Shown in pieces: positions 50,490 through 61,799 of a DNA stretch of 64,000 nt. The notes beneath the pieces were generated by a model that was not told the DNA's origin, searched no databases, and was given only the letters and a program-made list of their open reading frames with translations. Each line of letters starts with the position of its first letter. Positions within the stretch are counted from its first letter, which is position 1. The DNA is from Bryoerythrophyllum caledonicum (taxonomy: Eukaryota > Streptophyta > Bryopsida > Pottiales > Pottiaceae). Location: contig OZ020526.1 in assembly GCA_963971425.1 (NCBI GenBank), positions 18,319,173-18,383,172 on the forward strand. Direction: 5' to 3'. The position numbers and the translations under genes are program-made.

Positions 50490-52457
50490 CTACCTACCCT
50501 GCGCCAACTCCTCGAGCCTCTTCTTCTCCTCCTTCCTTCTACGTTTCTTGGAGCTTCGGCTTGAAGACGGGGTGGGTGCGGCCGTAGCAAGTGTCATCAA
50601 AGGTGCCAAAGTGGCATCCGTGGGCTGAGTCGGAGTGGCAAATGAACGGGACACGGTTTCTCTTGTAGAGAAAGTGGTGGCCATCCCGGTGGAGGTAACG
50701 GGTAAGGATACTGGAACTGGAGGAAACTCGGACCGAGATGGAAGAATTGATACCTGGGTCGGAGTTGTCATGATATCCGGGCCGAATGTAAGAACCGGGA
50801 GGTGCCAAGGAGAAGAACTCTTACTGGTAGTCTTTCCAAGGGGAAAGACACTCGATAAAGGGGCCATAGCTGGCGTAGAGCGAACGGTGTCACCTTGGGG
50901 TGGCTGGCGATGACGGATCAAGGGTGGGGGTTCCACCCCTACATCTGAGCTCTCCTTCCATCCACTCTGCGTCTGGGTGGTGATTTCTGAAGGAGAGGGT
51001 CTCGCCGGAGTCCTTGAAGGTCGTACGAGAGGAGATGGACTGTCAAGGTCCACCACAGCTTTCCCCTTGTTGCCCGTACCACGATCTTCCGTATCGGAGT
51101 CCGAATCTCCGTCCTTGCTTGAGCTATCGAAGTCATCCACGAACTTGGGTAAGATATGTGTGAGGTTGCTTACCAATAACCTCATGTTGGCATAAGCCTC
51201 CTCAACCTTCACGGTTTGCTCCATCATGAATGCGATCACCCTCTTGCTCGAAACGTGGTCATCTCTCTCCAACCTAGCATCGAACATCCGGGCCTTGAGT
51301 ACGACATCTGCAGGTAGGTGCAGGGCATCCTCCACTCGTTGTAATGCCTCCGCAGAAGCATTGGCTTGGAGAAGAGCTTCCTTCTGCCTCTTCTCTGCCT
51401 CCAAGGCCCGACTCTTCATCTTGGTCATCTCCAAGGTGAGCCGGTGGACCTTCTGTTCCATACTACGGAGGTCGCTCGCTCCTCCTATACTTTCCTTGAC
51501 CGCCGCGACTAGTCCTTGGATGGGTGGATTACCCACCAAGCTACTCACATGTGCCAAGGTCTTGTCGGTGTCCTCTACGTATACCCGCAGGGCCTCAATG
51601 AGTTCAGATGCCCGGTAAGTCTTGTCTCCGAGGTGTGCGGGCCCTGTAACTGTTGCGCGGAGTGCGGCTCGGGTCCGAGTGGCAGGGGCTCCTCCTTCTC
51701 TCCTTTTCTGACGCTTGGGGGGTGGAGGCGCCTCTTCTGCTGATGGGGAGGAGGTGCTTCCTCCCTCAGAACCCGACTCGTACTCCGGCTTTGTCCCCTG
51801 GAACTTCTTCATCATCAAATGGGTCCCGTACGTCGTTGTCTCCTCTGGCGTGGTCTCCTTGAAGTGATGATAGAGGTGGATCAAGAAGGGACAAAGAGGA
51901 GAGCGCTTGGCATTGCTAACACTCTTGGTCAACCGGAGTACTACGTCCTTCACAATGATGGCCCAATTTACCATCCTCTCTCCTAAATACGATCTGTACA
52001 CGTTGTTAGCAAGAGTCATGGTAACTCTCGTGGGTTTTTCAGGGTGTAGAATGGGTATGAGGAAAGCAAAGACCCGTCGGGCTTGAGAGTCTATGCAATC
52101 CTTCAAACCATAACCGTTCTTGGAGTCCTTGGTGTCGAATCGTCCCTTGCCATACTCCTCCTTCTTCAAACTCGTCCATTCTGCACCCTGTCGAGGAAAC
52201 TCGTACACCTCCTGCCACTTACCCATAGTCCACCAGTCTGGGCAAGCCCGGATACTATCACCCTCAGGTTCTGGTAATGGGTCTTGCCTTAGTTCTTGCA
52301 CGGTAGACTCGATGCAGAAACTCCAACAAAAGTTAAAGAGGGAGAGACATCCCATGCGAAGGAGGTCCTCCTTGAGTTCGGTAAGCTCCAGGGGGTCTTT
52401 GGGAATGGCGGGGGAAATGGCCTTTACCGAAGACACGGTCGGGTTGGAGGAAGCCAT
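50490..52457 (-). CDS. Orphan 655-aa ORF, nuclear coiled-coil protein, probably transposon-associated
   Basis: This is the longest uninterrupted single reading frame in the window, starting at ATG 52457 and ending ELAQGR. I do not recognise the family. The first 220 residues are rich in aromatic and aliphatic residues (WWTMGKWQEVYEF, RMVNWAIIVKDVV). Next comes an acidic/Pro linker with a basic PPPPKRQKRR, then a coiled coil rich in Met/Lys/Glu/Ala (about residues 320-385). A Ser/Pro/Thr-rich tail follows, ending in a second basic cluster SKKRRRKEEKK. Two NLS-like clusters suggest a nuclear protein. It sits among transposase remnants and minisatellites and is GC-richer than its surroundings, so a gag-like or accessory ORF of an element is plausible. 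No intron is needed. Confidence 0.6.
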   Translation of the reverse strand: MASSNPTVSSVKAISPAIPKDPLELTELKEDLLRMGCLSLFNFCWSFCIESTVQELRQDPLPEPEGDSIRACPDWWTMGKWQEVYEFPRQGAEWTSLKKEEYGKGRFDTKDSKNGYGLKDCIDSQARRVFAFLIPILHPEKPTRVTMTLANNVYRSYLGERMVNWAIIVKDVVLRLTKSVSNAKRSPLCPFLIHLYHHFKETTPEETTTYGTHLMMKKFQGTKPEYESGSEGGSTSSPSAEEAPPPPKRQKRREGGAPATRTRAALRATVTGPAHLGDKTYRASELIEALRVYVEDTDKTLAHVSSLVGNPPIQGLVAAVKESIGGASDLRSMEQKVHRLTLEMTKMKSRALEAEKRQKEALLQANASAEALQRVEDALHLPADVVLKARMFDARLERDDHVSSKRVIAFMMEQTVKVEEAYANMRLLVSNLTHILPKFVDDFDSSSKDGDSDSDTEDRGTGNKGKAVVDLDSPSPLVRPSRTPARPSPSEITTQTQSGWKESSDVGVEPPPLIRHRQPPQGDTVRSTPAMAPLSSVFPLGKTTSKSSSPWHLPVLTFGPDIMTTPTQVSILPSRSEFPPVPVSLPVTSTGMATTFSTRETVSRSFATPTQPTDATLAPLMTLATAAPTPSSSRSSKKRRRKEEKKRLEELAQGR

Positions 52458-52503
52458 GACCCTTCCCTAGTTGCTAGACAGCCTCCGTCTTTCCTTCCTC
52501 CGC

Positions 52504-52755
52504 CTCGTGCACAGCCCCCGGGCTCTCGTCTTGTGGACAGCTTAGACGTACCAACCTTGTGCACAACCTCCGGGCTCTCGTCTTGTGGACAACTTATACG
52601 TACCAGCCTTGTGCACAACCTCCGGGTTCTCGTCTTGTGGACAGCTTATACGTACCAACCTTGTGCACAACCTCCGGGCTCTCGTCTTGTGGACAGCTTA
52701 TACGTACCAACCTTGTGCACAACCTCCGGGCTCTCGTCCTGCAGACACCATGTAC
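52504..52755 (+). repeat. 52-bp minisatellite array 1
   Basis: About five units, period 52 (CTTGTGCAC begins at 52556, 52608, 52660 and onward). Each contains the core CCTCCGGGCTCTCGTC. Confidence 0.9.
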
Positions 52756-52827
52756 GTACCTTTCTTACCTGGCCGGCATGGGTTTCCTCCGAGGGTCGGT
52801 ACTTCCTTAGGCAGCCTCCTGGTTTAC

Positions 52828-53180
52828 AGTCTGCTCGTGGTCGGGTCGCCTCCAGGCTCTCGTGTGTACATGCTGCTCGTGGTCGGTCCCCTCCGGGCTC
52901 GTGTGTACAAGCTGCTCGTGGTCAGGTCGCCTCTCGTGGATACAGGCTGCTCGTGGTCGGTCGCCTCCAGGCTCGTGTGTACAAGCTGCTCGAGATCGGT
53001 CCCCTCCGGGCTCGTGTGTACAAGCTGCTCGTGGTCAGGTCGCCTCTCGTGGATACAGGCTGCTTGTGGTCGGTCGCCTCCAGGCTCGTGTGTACAGGCT
53101 GCTCGTAATCAGGTCTCCTCCGGGCTTGTGTACACAATCTGCTCGTGGTCGGGTCGCTTCCGGGCTCTCGTCTTGCTTCT
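52828..53180 (+). repeat. Minisatellite array 2, about 39-bp units
   Basis: Variable units of the type GCTGCTCGTGGTCGG plus CCCTCCGGGCTCGTGTGTAC. Two classes of unit alternate. It shares the CTCCGGGCTC core with arrays 1 and 3. Confidence 0.85.
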
Positions 53181-53444
53181 AGTCTCCTCCCTGTTGACTC
53201 TCTCTCTCTCTCTATGTCACGATGTAGAGCTAAAGGGAAGAGTTTGTTTAAGTAGTCGGTGTTGGTGCGACTAGGAAGATTCCTTCTGCCTGCGGTTGAA
53301 GCATCCAAGTCTCTTCCCTTCGCTCTTGTTTTCCAGATTGTATTCCTGATCTCCTTATCCCGAGTATGAGTGTAGCCTCCAGGTTTCTCGATGCCTTTTC
53401 ACACTCGGTGGACAGCCTGTATATAATGATGGCCAGTTCAGTTT

Positions 53445-53885
53445 CCGGGCTCGGGTAGGAAGCAGCCTCCGGGCTCGGGTAGTAGCAGCCTCCGGGCTCG
53501 GGTAGTAGCAGCCTCCGGGCTCGGGTATGTAACAGACTCCGGACTTGGGTAGGGAGCAACCTCCGGGCTCGGGTATGAAGTAGCCTCCGGCTTGGGTATC
53601 GGGAAGCCTCCGGGCTCGGGTATGTGGCAGTCTCCGGGCTCGGGTATGTAACAAACTCCGGGCTTGGGTATGTAGCAACCTCCGGGCTCGGGTATGTAAC
53701 AGACTCCGGACTCGGGTATGTAGCAGCCTCCGGGCTCGGGTATGTAACAGACTCCGGACTCGGGTATGTAGCAGACTCTGGACTCGGGTATGTAGCAGCC
53801 TCCGGGCTCGGGTAGGGAGCAACCTCCGGGCTCGGATATACAGCAACCTCCGGCTCGGGTATGGGGCAGCCTCCGGCTCGTCCTT
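53445..53885 (+). repeat. 24-bp minisatellite array 3
   Basis: About 18 units of CCTCCGGGCTCGGGTATGTA plus GCAG-type spacer. The period is a multiple of three, so both strands are open for long stretches (for example an Arg-rich minus-strand frame at 53355-53909); these are not convincing genes. Confidence 0.9.
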
Positions 53886-54015
53886 CTTGTTTTTAGGATA
53901 CTTAAGCAATCCTCACTAATGGTTTTTCTTAACCTATATAATAAACTATACTAAAGTAGTATTAACCCAACCCCTGAACTTATTAGCCTAGGATTATCAT
54001 AATTAACTTCCTAAC

Positions 54016-54630
54016 CTAAAAAATTTGAAAATTCGTGGTACGACAGGTATGCCGGACAGGAACAAGTATGCTTCGAACATTTCTCGAGCCAGGATGAACT
54101 GGGGGCTTCCCTGAGGAATGAGACGGAGATACTTGAGCATATAACGGACCTGGGGTAGAAATAACACGAGCAGCAAATTGATGAGATGAGGTCCAAGGAA
54201 TCTTTGACTCACCTAGGTTCACATCAGAAAATTCATCTTCCTCTGTATCGCTAGGAATATGGATGCTAGGAATAGACCTAGTGCCTAAACCAGGCACCAG
54301 TACGGTATCACCAAAATCGAGCGGAGGAGTCATCACGGCTAATATGCATGCATGAGTGTCCATTTGAACATCTGTAAGACCAAATACTCTGAACGAACCA
54401 GGACCCAAGTTCCAGAGAAATCCTACCGCATCACTATCTTTCACTTGATAAATGGACTGCTCGTGCATACCAACGCTATCATAGACCTCTTGTTCAATGT
54501 GGATCGTACCAGCTTGATAACCAAAACGTACACATAGCAATGACTCGGAGATACAAACTGTACCATTGTCGCCAATGGGCACGACAAGTGGAGGGCCGCC
54601 TTGATAAGAAGTAAGAGACGCCATACACAT
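54016..54630 (-). CDS. Uncharacterised 204-aa ORF with a candidate 63-nt intron
   Basis: It starts MCMASLTSYQGG. Not recognised. Within it, CTAG/GTGAGTCAAAG and TTTCTACCCCAG/GTCCG bound a well-formed 63-nt intron (about 54207-54145) that leaves the frame unchanged. After the acceptor another frame, MLKYLRLIPQGSPQFI, looks more protein-like and is open to 54003, so a frameshift in an old exon is possible. It lies upstream of the orphan ORF and downstream of the DDE-like pseudogene on the same strand, probably part of transposon debris. Confidence 0.35.
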   Translation of the reverse strand: MCMASLTSYQGGPPLVVPIGDNGTVCISESLLCVRFGYQAGTIHIEQEVYDSVGMHEQSIYQVKDSDAVGFLWNLGPGSFRVFGLTDVQMDTHACILAVMTPPLDFGDTVLVPGLGTRSIPSIHIPSDTEEDEFSDVNLGESKIPWTSSHQFAARVISTPGPLYAQVSPSHSSGKPPVHPGSRNVRSILVPVRHTCRTTNFQIF

Positions 54631-55222
54631 CGACTACCAGGTGCGCTACGAGGTTCAATAATAACACGCAATTAAGCAATTATGCACTTGGCCATTTAAA
54701 AGTGCACTTGGATACAACGGCGGCCATTGCGAACAAAAGTGGCAAAATTGAAAAAAAAAAAAAAAATGTTTTTCAAAGGAAAAAAATTGAGCTTCTGCAA
54801 CAATATTACGTACAATCATGGTTGTTCATACTGGAAGCAATTTTTTGGCATTTTCAACTAATTTGTGGTGGCCCCTCGTTAATACTAGATAAATGTGTAT
54901 TTAATATAGTTTCACAATATTTCAAAGATAGATTTGAAGGATTGTAGTATATAAACATGCGTAATTACAAAAAAACATACTTTATGCAAGGGTTGGCAAT
55001 TGATTAAAAGATATTCTACGTACTACATAATGCATATAATGGTGAAAACTAAATATAGATGCTTCAATAATTGGACTTAGCACCAATAGTAAATACAACT
55101 TTACTCTAAACGATTAATGACATACCGTCTTACATCACCCTTAGAATATACTATTCTTACACATATACTATATATCAATTACCATATTACACAACTAGTA
55201 TACTCTCAAAAAGGCATACTAT
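54631..55222. other. AT-rich intergenic
   Basis: No ORF or RNA gene recognised. Contains an A run near 54755. Confidence 0.5.
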
Positions 55223-58200
55223 CTACTCCATAGAATTTAGGGCTGCTTGCAAACGGTCATCATCGATAGCTTCGGTTTGCATTGCAATATATTGTAGGAT
55301 GTGAGCCTTTGCCGATTGAAGAATGCGAATCCTGCTTTCAACCTGCACTCCAAATACATTGCGCTTTCTCCACCCGCTAGCCCCGGACATGATTCTTTCC
55401 AGTGTGTCTATCCATGAAAAAATGCATGCATCTTTCTCTACCCAACTATAGCTCTCTCTAGATGGCTCCTAGAATGAATCCATGCAATTTGCATACCGTT
55501 GTACAGAAGACCCATGTCCGTCAGCAACCCCCCTTTGGATGATGGGCCAATACCAACAAATCTTAATCTTAAGTCTCCATCGGTTTTTTCCTTCCTCAAT
55601 CACTTCCCCACATAGAATGGTACACCGCCTTCTATCTCTGCTCGATCAACACTCAAAGCTACAAACTGTCCACAACGGATATCAGATTGTGGATTAAATG
55701 GTGGAAATGGGTCGTGATTACCTTCATACATTGTTCCTTTTTCGGCGCGTTCCTCAACATAGTTACGCTCTATTTGTTGTGCCCTACGCACTGCTTGATT
55801 AGAGGATCTTCATCTACGAGGACCAAAGTATTCTCAAGCCTCGGCATTTGGAAGCATGGCCACTACCTGCTCTACGACATTTACCTCGCAATTTTCTTCA
55901 CTTCCACCATCCCTTACATCCAAAGATGCGCTCCCTGTAGGTCCGGTGTTGGAGAACTCAAAAGGCCAAAACGGTGAGGTACGATGCTCATTGCTACGGT
56001 CTTTGTGTGGAAATTGAGCTAAATAGAGTTTCAATCTTTCAGCCTCTACTTTTGCCTCACGATTCTTCTCCTCATGCTGCAACCTTTGAATGCACCTTTG
56101 TTTATATGCAATGAAGTCATCCAACGCCTTCAACTCCCGTTCGTCTGCTGCAAATACTTCCGCAAACGTTGGTCGTTCATCCCTATTTGGCAACGACCTC
56201 AAAGTTTTCGTCCCTGCCTCCGGTCCCCATGGATCCTTGCAATAATGCTTGTGTTGTACTTGAACCTCACGAGTCCCTTCTCGATTGTCCATATAGAATC
56301 GCATGTGGTGCGGAAATGTTATGCCAACTAATGAATCATGACCTGTCAATAAGTGAGGAGTTATGAACAATTTCCAATCCCATACATTCTCTAGCAACCG
56401 GGCGCTAACAAATGCCTCCGTAGGAGATGTCCCTTGTTCTATAAGACTAATCATTTCCTTCAACGAGTCCACGTCCGACCTCTTCAACGTATTTGATATA
56501 CAGCTGAAACGTTGATCAATATCTTTGTATGTATAGCCCACTATAAGAAAAGATAGTTCCACCTCTTGAAAATACCCCAATCCCACCAATGTAGCACATA
56601 GAGCAAACATATAAATGTTTTTGTTTTCATGCGTGCAGTTGTCGGCCTGAATTCGCAGTGTTGGTGGCAAAAAGCCCCTCCTCCGCAGCACATCTCCAAT
56701 CACGTACAACAATGTACTCACGACTTGATTGCTATCGTGTTTGTGGTGAGCCCCAAACCACACGTTGCAATATAAACCAATCCCATGTATAAGAGCACCA
56801 CACAAATGGGTCTTCACAAACCGGTGCTCAATGTTCTTCACAGTCTGACGCATCCTCGGTACCATGGTCGTATTTTGGTCCATGCCATCCACTATGATGC
56901 ACATGTACAACTCAGGGCTAATATAACACGACCTCTTGAATATTCAATAATGTCTACGTTCTTCCATCTGGTTGCACAGATGCAACATAAATAACTCCTT
57001 TATCTTTATCCTCGCATCCGCATTGGTGGTTTCCTCCATGGCACATTTATACTCCCAACAATGATAACACTTTGAGAATCTCGAGAATGGAGGTACCTGA
57101 ACATGGGGATACTTGATGCGCCACATCCTCCGGAACGAACTCATAGAAATGGTTTCTCCATTACAAATTCTCTTGACCTCCTCGTTCACGTAATTGAATA
57201 CATCAAATTTGGCTGTATTCATAGGAAGGAGAATGAGAGGCACCACTTCGTTGTCACTCTTACGGCGAATACAACGATGAGGTTGAGGACAACCAAGTTC
57301 ATCGACAAACAATTTAAAGCAAGCCTCTGCTGCAGACATTCTAGTACTCTCTTTTATCGGATCTGAAAGGGTATTGCCGTGAATCGATGTCACTCTTCCA
57401 TATATTAGACAGTCCTTCTTTAATTGATTAAAGCGCCTCTGTGAATATCCAACCCCAAGAGCGTAGCAAGCATTGCAAACTTCTTTCCCATCTAACTTTG
57501 TTACAAACTTGTCTCAACGAGTTCCTTCCGTCCTTGTATAAAAAGAAACCAGCATCTGTCTCATCCACGTACTTCGAACTGAAAACTCATTACCCCATGC
57601 ATTATATTGCATGTCCAATAGATTCCTTGCTGGAACATCCCTCAAACAATTGCGTTTGCATCCTCCTTGTGCCATTGCAGTTTGCACGCTTCTAAGCGAT
57701 ACCTTAGATGGTGCAGCTTCTGTCAATGATGGCTCCCTTGAATCTCTTCTTCTCCTATTTTGCATAGAATATGGACAACGTGCTGGTCTAACATAAGCAA
57801 ATCCATCTATATGGGGCAAATCTTGGATATTTGAAGGAGTAGATTGGGAAAACGGCGAATTTTCATCTATGGCGTTTGAAGCATGACTACTGCGTCGAGA
57901 CCTCTGGGTGGATCCTGGTGTGTTGATGAACTCAGAAAAATCAAATTCTGGGGCCATCACTTCTGTAGGCGCTATCTGTGATCCAATGTCACCATGGACA
58001 CCTGTGATATCAGGTTCTACAGCCACTACACGTAGCAAAGATCTATGCCAACTAATGATCAAGCCCACAGACATGCCAAGGTGTTCTCCTACAATCTCTC
58101 GAGTCCAGTGCAATGCATCATCTACCCTAGTGATACGCACCGCCACCTCGAATGGGAACAACTTCGACCCATTCAATTCCATGCTACTTTTGAATGCATG

Positions 58201-58452
58201 CTCCCTGGTTGCTAAGCCCACCACATCTCCTCTTTCTGAAAGCAATTCTACTGCCCTTTCCAATTCAGAAGTCATGATCCCAACAGATCTCTGTTGAATT
58301 TGCCTTGCACGTGCTGCTCGTACTAATCGGGCCCCCACAGAGCTATTAGAAGGCATATTGTCCCTTTCAATGTGTGGCCGTATCAAAGGAGTCTGAATCG
58401 TGCGGCTCTCCATTATCACTATTGAAAAAATAAGAACATTATGGCTGCACAT
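55223..58452 (-). pseudogene. DDE-like transposase-related ORF (DUF7869-like), broken mostly by TGA
   Basis: One frame of about 1,075 codons reads from ATG 58452 to TAG 55223-55225. It is interrupted by in-frame TGA at 57514-57516, 56944-56946, 55834-55836 and 55810-55812, by a one-base frameshift near 55602, and by TAG at 55469-55471. Blocks in order: MAQGGCKRNCL, RFSKCYHCWEYK, IIVDGMDQNT, HKHDSNQVVSTLLYV, ADNCTHENKNIY, then VGYTYKDIDQRFSCIS, and near the end GGVPFYVGK and a helical tail. The DGMDQ / DNxxxENKN / xTxxDIDQ series is that of the widespread DUF7869 family, which I believe to be transposase-derived. Relatives, from memory, have HTHEDIDQ where this has YTYKDIDQ. Not functional as written. 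Confidence 0.65.
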
Positions 58453-59335
58453 TAGTCAAAATACATGTACTAATTGTTAACCTTCAAAGCACCATTCATC
58501 TGATAAAAGGTATGTTTCTAAACACATATTTATTGTTCAAAATATGATGATGATATTGGACCTTTTGATAAAATTGCTTTGAAATGAAAAAATTTAAACA
58601 CGTGTAGAGCGTCAACTCTTGCACAGTGTCATTGAATATGCTACACCCCTTTCCATCCCTGAATAGTGTTGTACAAGATACTAATATCAATCTTTACATG
58701 ATGGTAATGAATCTAGACCACGTGTAATGCAAACTTTTGAAACGAAGTAAATTGAACTCTCGTAATCGACTCAACATAGGGAAGAAAATTAACCATGTTG
58801 TCTATTACAAAAACTTTAATTTTTCAATCCGTACGATCAAATCTTATGAAAGCTTCTGAGTATGTTACTAAAGCGTTGAAAGAACAAGGCATTTTCACAA
58901 CAAAATATTTCACAATTGCTCATTCTAGTGCAATGATTACTGAGAGGAACGGAATTTTTTGACACATCCAATTATATGACTTTAATTCATATTTATTAGC
59001 CACTAAAGGACAAGTGTCCGGAATTGAGAATTTGAAAGATCAGTCGGACTCCTATGGTGTCAATTTATAACATTTTTCTATTAAACATGCACTGTAGATG
59101 GGCATTACTAAGACCTATATGGGAGATGAAATGTTTCTCATATCCGATTTTCATGGAAAAGTTCTAGGGTTTTCAATTTTATTTGGCAAAATCGGGCACG
59201 TCGGGCACCTCAAAAACATTTGCTAGGATATTCTATTGAATGTGAAAATTTTAATACTAGCAAGTAATATTTTTTCCTTTAATATTGTACTAAAAGTTAT
59301 TATCATTAGTGAAAAATAGAAAATTACCCTATGTA
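58453..59335. other. AT-rich intergenic, no gene
   Basis: Nothing recognised apart from scattered R1-like phrases. Confidence 0.5.
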
Positions 59336-59667
59336 ATAGATACTTGACAAAATCTGGACAAAATCAGCATTCGAGGACCGATTTGACTTTGAATTCTTAT
59401 CGGCTGCCAGCCGACGCTTCTCTTCGTATGAAAATTTCAAACAGCCATAACTTACTCAAATTTTGTCCAAATCAAGCTTATGAGGTGTTTTTTGACATCC
59501 TCATTTTCCGTAGATGCCGAAAAACATCTCATAAGCTCCATTTGGATAGAAAATGAGTGAGTTAGGCACTTTCAAAGTTCATTGATAAGAGGCTTTGGCA
59601 GTCGTCGGCTGGCAGCCGACGACTATTTATGGACTTTCATTTGTCCATATTTTGTTAAATATCCGAT
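59336..59667 (-). mobile_element. 332-bp inverted-repeat element, copy 1
   Basis: It is in reverse orientation to the next two copies. Ends pair as ATAGATACTTGACAAAAT and the complement of ATATTTTGTTAAATATCCG. Flanks ATGTA and ATGTC are consistent with a 5-bp target duplication. It contains a near-perfect palindrome around GTCGTCGGCTGGCAGCCGAC. No protein. Confidence 0.75.
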
Positions 59668-60407
59668 ATGTCAAACATTCTCACACATGGTAACACATTG
59701 TCGGGCAAGGTCCCAAAAAACTTATTTGCTCATAAAACTTAAAGGTCTTTGTATTTTTTTGCCCTTTTTATTCCACATCAATATGTGGTGTGAACCTTTC
59801 TATAGACCATTTGGATTGTCAATCTAAAATATCTGAAGTTCACAAAAAATAAAACGTTAATTGGGAATTTCTGAACCTCGACTTCTTGCATAGTTGTTTC
59901 GAATATGCTACTGCCCTCTACTACATCTAAAATTCGTGTATAAGGAACTAACGTCAATTTTATAAAATTTTGTGAATCTGTAATTTACCACGTCTTCACT
60001 TAGATTGTACGGTCAAAAGAAGAGATAAACAATTTTTGTTTTGTTCTTTATTGATGTAAAACTGTCACAAAACCCCAGGAGTAAAGCACGTCCTCACAAA
60101 ATTTCGTAATTTTTTACCGCACGGATTAGTGTTCGAAGTACAGAACACGGTTAATTTTCTTTCCTAGGTTGTGTTGATAAGCAAACTTTGACTGTAGTTG
60201 GAGTTTTTATTTTTGCATTACATAATGTTAAAGTTTATTACCATCCTATTAATTTTGATGTTATTTTTTTGTACACGAACTTTATGAGGTAGACAAAGGG
60301 TGTAGCATAGTCGAAACAATTGTACAAGGAGTGGAGATTCAAATTTACCAAATTGTGCTTTATTTTTTCATGTTTTAGAATGAGAATTCAAATGGTCAAT
60401 AAGAAGG
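59668..60407. repeat. R1 dispersed repeat, interrupted
   Basis: R1 phrases (TGTAGCATAGTCGAAACAAT, CAATAAGAAGG) run up to the MITE insertion at 60408 and resume at 60740. No gene. Confidence 0.5.
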
Positions 60408-60739
60408 ATCGGATATTTAACAAAATATGGACAAATGAAAGTCCATAAATAGTCGTCGGCTGCCAGCCGACGACTGCCAAAGCGTCTTATCAATGAACTT
60501 TGAAAGTGCCTAACTTACTCATTTTCCATCCAAATGGAGCTTATGAGATGTTTTTCGGCATCTACGGAAAATGAGGATGTCAAAAAACACCTCATAAGCT
60601 TGATTTGGACAAAATTTGAGTAAGTTATGGCCGTTTGAAATTTTCATACGAAGAGAAGCGTCTGCTGGCAGCCGATAAGAATTCAGTGTCAAATCGGTCC
60701 TCAAATGCTGATTTTGTCCAGATTTTGTCAAATATCTAT
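60408..60739 (+). mobile_element. 332-bp inverted-repeat element, copy 2
   Basis: It starts ATCGGATATTTAACAAAAT and ends CAAATATCTAT, exactly flanked by GAAGG (60403-60407 and 60740-60744). Removing it restores the R1 phrase CAATAAGAAGGTTTACACC, a clear empty-site reconstruction. Confidence 0.85.
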
Positions 60740-60744
60740 GAAGG

Positions 60745-61799
60745 TTTACACCACATCTTTTGATAGAGAAAATCAAATGAAAATAATATAAAGATCTGTA
60801 AGCTTTATGTGGAAAGGAAGAAGTTTAGTTTGTACCTTGACTAACAATGTGTGACCATGTGTATGTGGAATTGACTTACGTTAATGTATAAATTTTCACT
60901 AAACACAACAAATGTATTTTATCGATACGAAAACAAATAATATTACTTACTATTATGGACACCATTCGAACTTGATACAATCGCTAATAAAAACAAAGGG
61001 ATTGTACATCCAAAAAAAGGTTATTCTACAAACAACATAGTATAGAAGATCGATCAAGAATCAATCTGAAATATGTATAGAAATAATTGATTACCTCAAA
61101 GTACGTTGCAGGTGTTAGCGGTACAAACATCATTGTTTGATGGCGTTCAACATTAAATCACCATTCCGTTCTTGCTATTGGATATGTTTTTCTACTCTTC
61201 CAGAAACCTGCAAAATGTGCATAAATTTTTTATGGTGATTTATTAAAACCATGTGCTAAAAACTATCAAGTATCTTTGTATCATATAATATTAGCCCAAA
61301 GATTTAATAAACTATGTAAAAAGTCTATACAGTAGAAAAAATAAAGTTAAAAGAGGCAAAAGTTAAAATTGGACAAATTTGCTTGAGGCACAAGGTTTGA
61401 ACTTGCATATAAGGTTCCCTTACAAACCCAAGAGGTCACTTCTCTTCCAACTTTCAACAGTGAGCTCTCTCGCAAACATGTTGAAGCCATGTCAATTTTT
61501 AGTCCATTAACTAATTTCTGTGGAATTTACGTGTGTTGTGCAGACTACAAGAGGAATTTTATGCTTAGAAGAAACTTTTGTGAACAAGGTGAGTTTCCCT
61601 AACTTCGTCTCATTGTTGAATTAGAAATGGGCAACTCAGCACACAAAAAAGACACCAAAGATATGTTCATATGTCAAATTCAAAAGAAGTTGAGTGTATA
61701 CATGATGGGAGACATCAGCTACTGAGTGACATCAAATCTACTACAACTGAAGCTGAGAGTGTAGTACATAGTGTGACATTGAATGCGTGAGTGCCACTA
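60745..61799. other. Intergenic
   Basis: R1 tail, then AT-rich sequence without recognised features. Confidence 0.45.

Noticed and set aside
52504..53885. CRISPR-like arrays
   Set aside because: Tandem minisatellites without unique spacers, in a plant genome.
53355..53909. Arg-rich repetitive ORF and plus-strand GLGYV repeat ORF
   Set aside because: By-product of a 24-bp satellite whose period is divisible by three; open in several frames on both strands.
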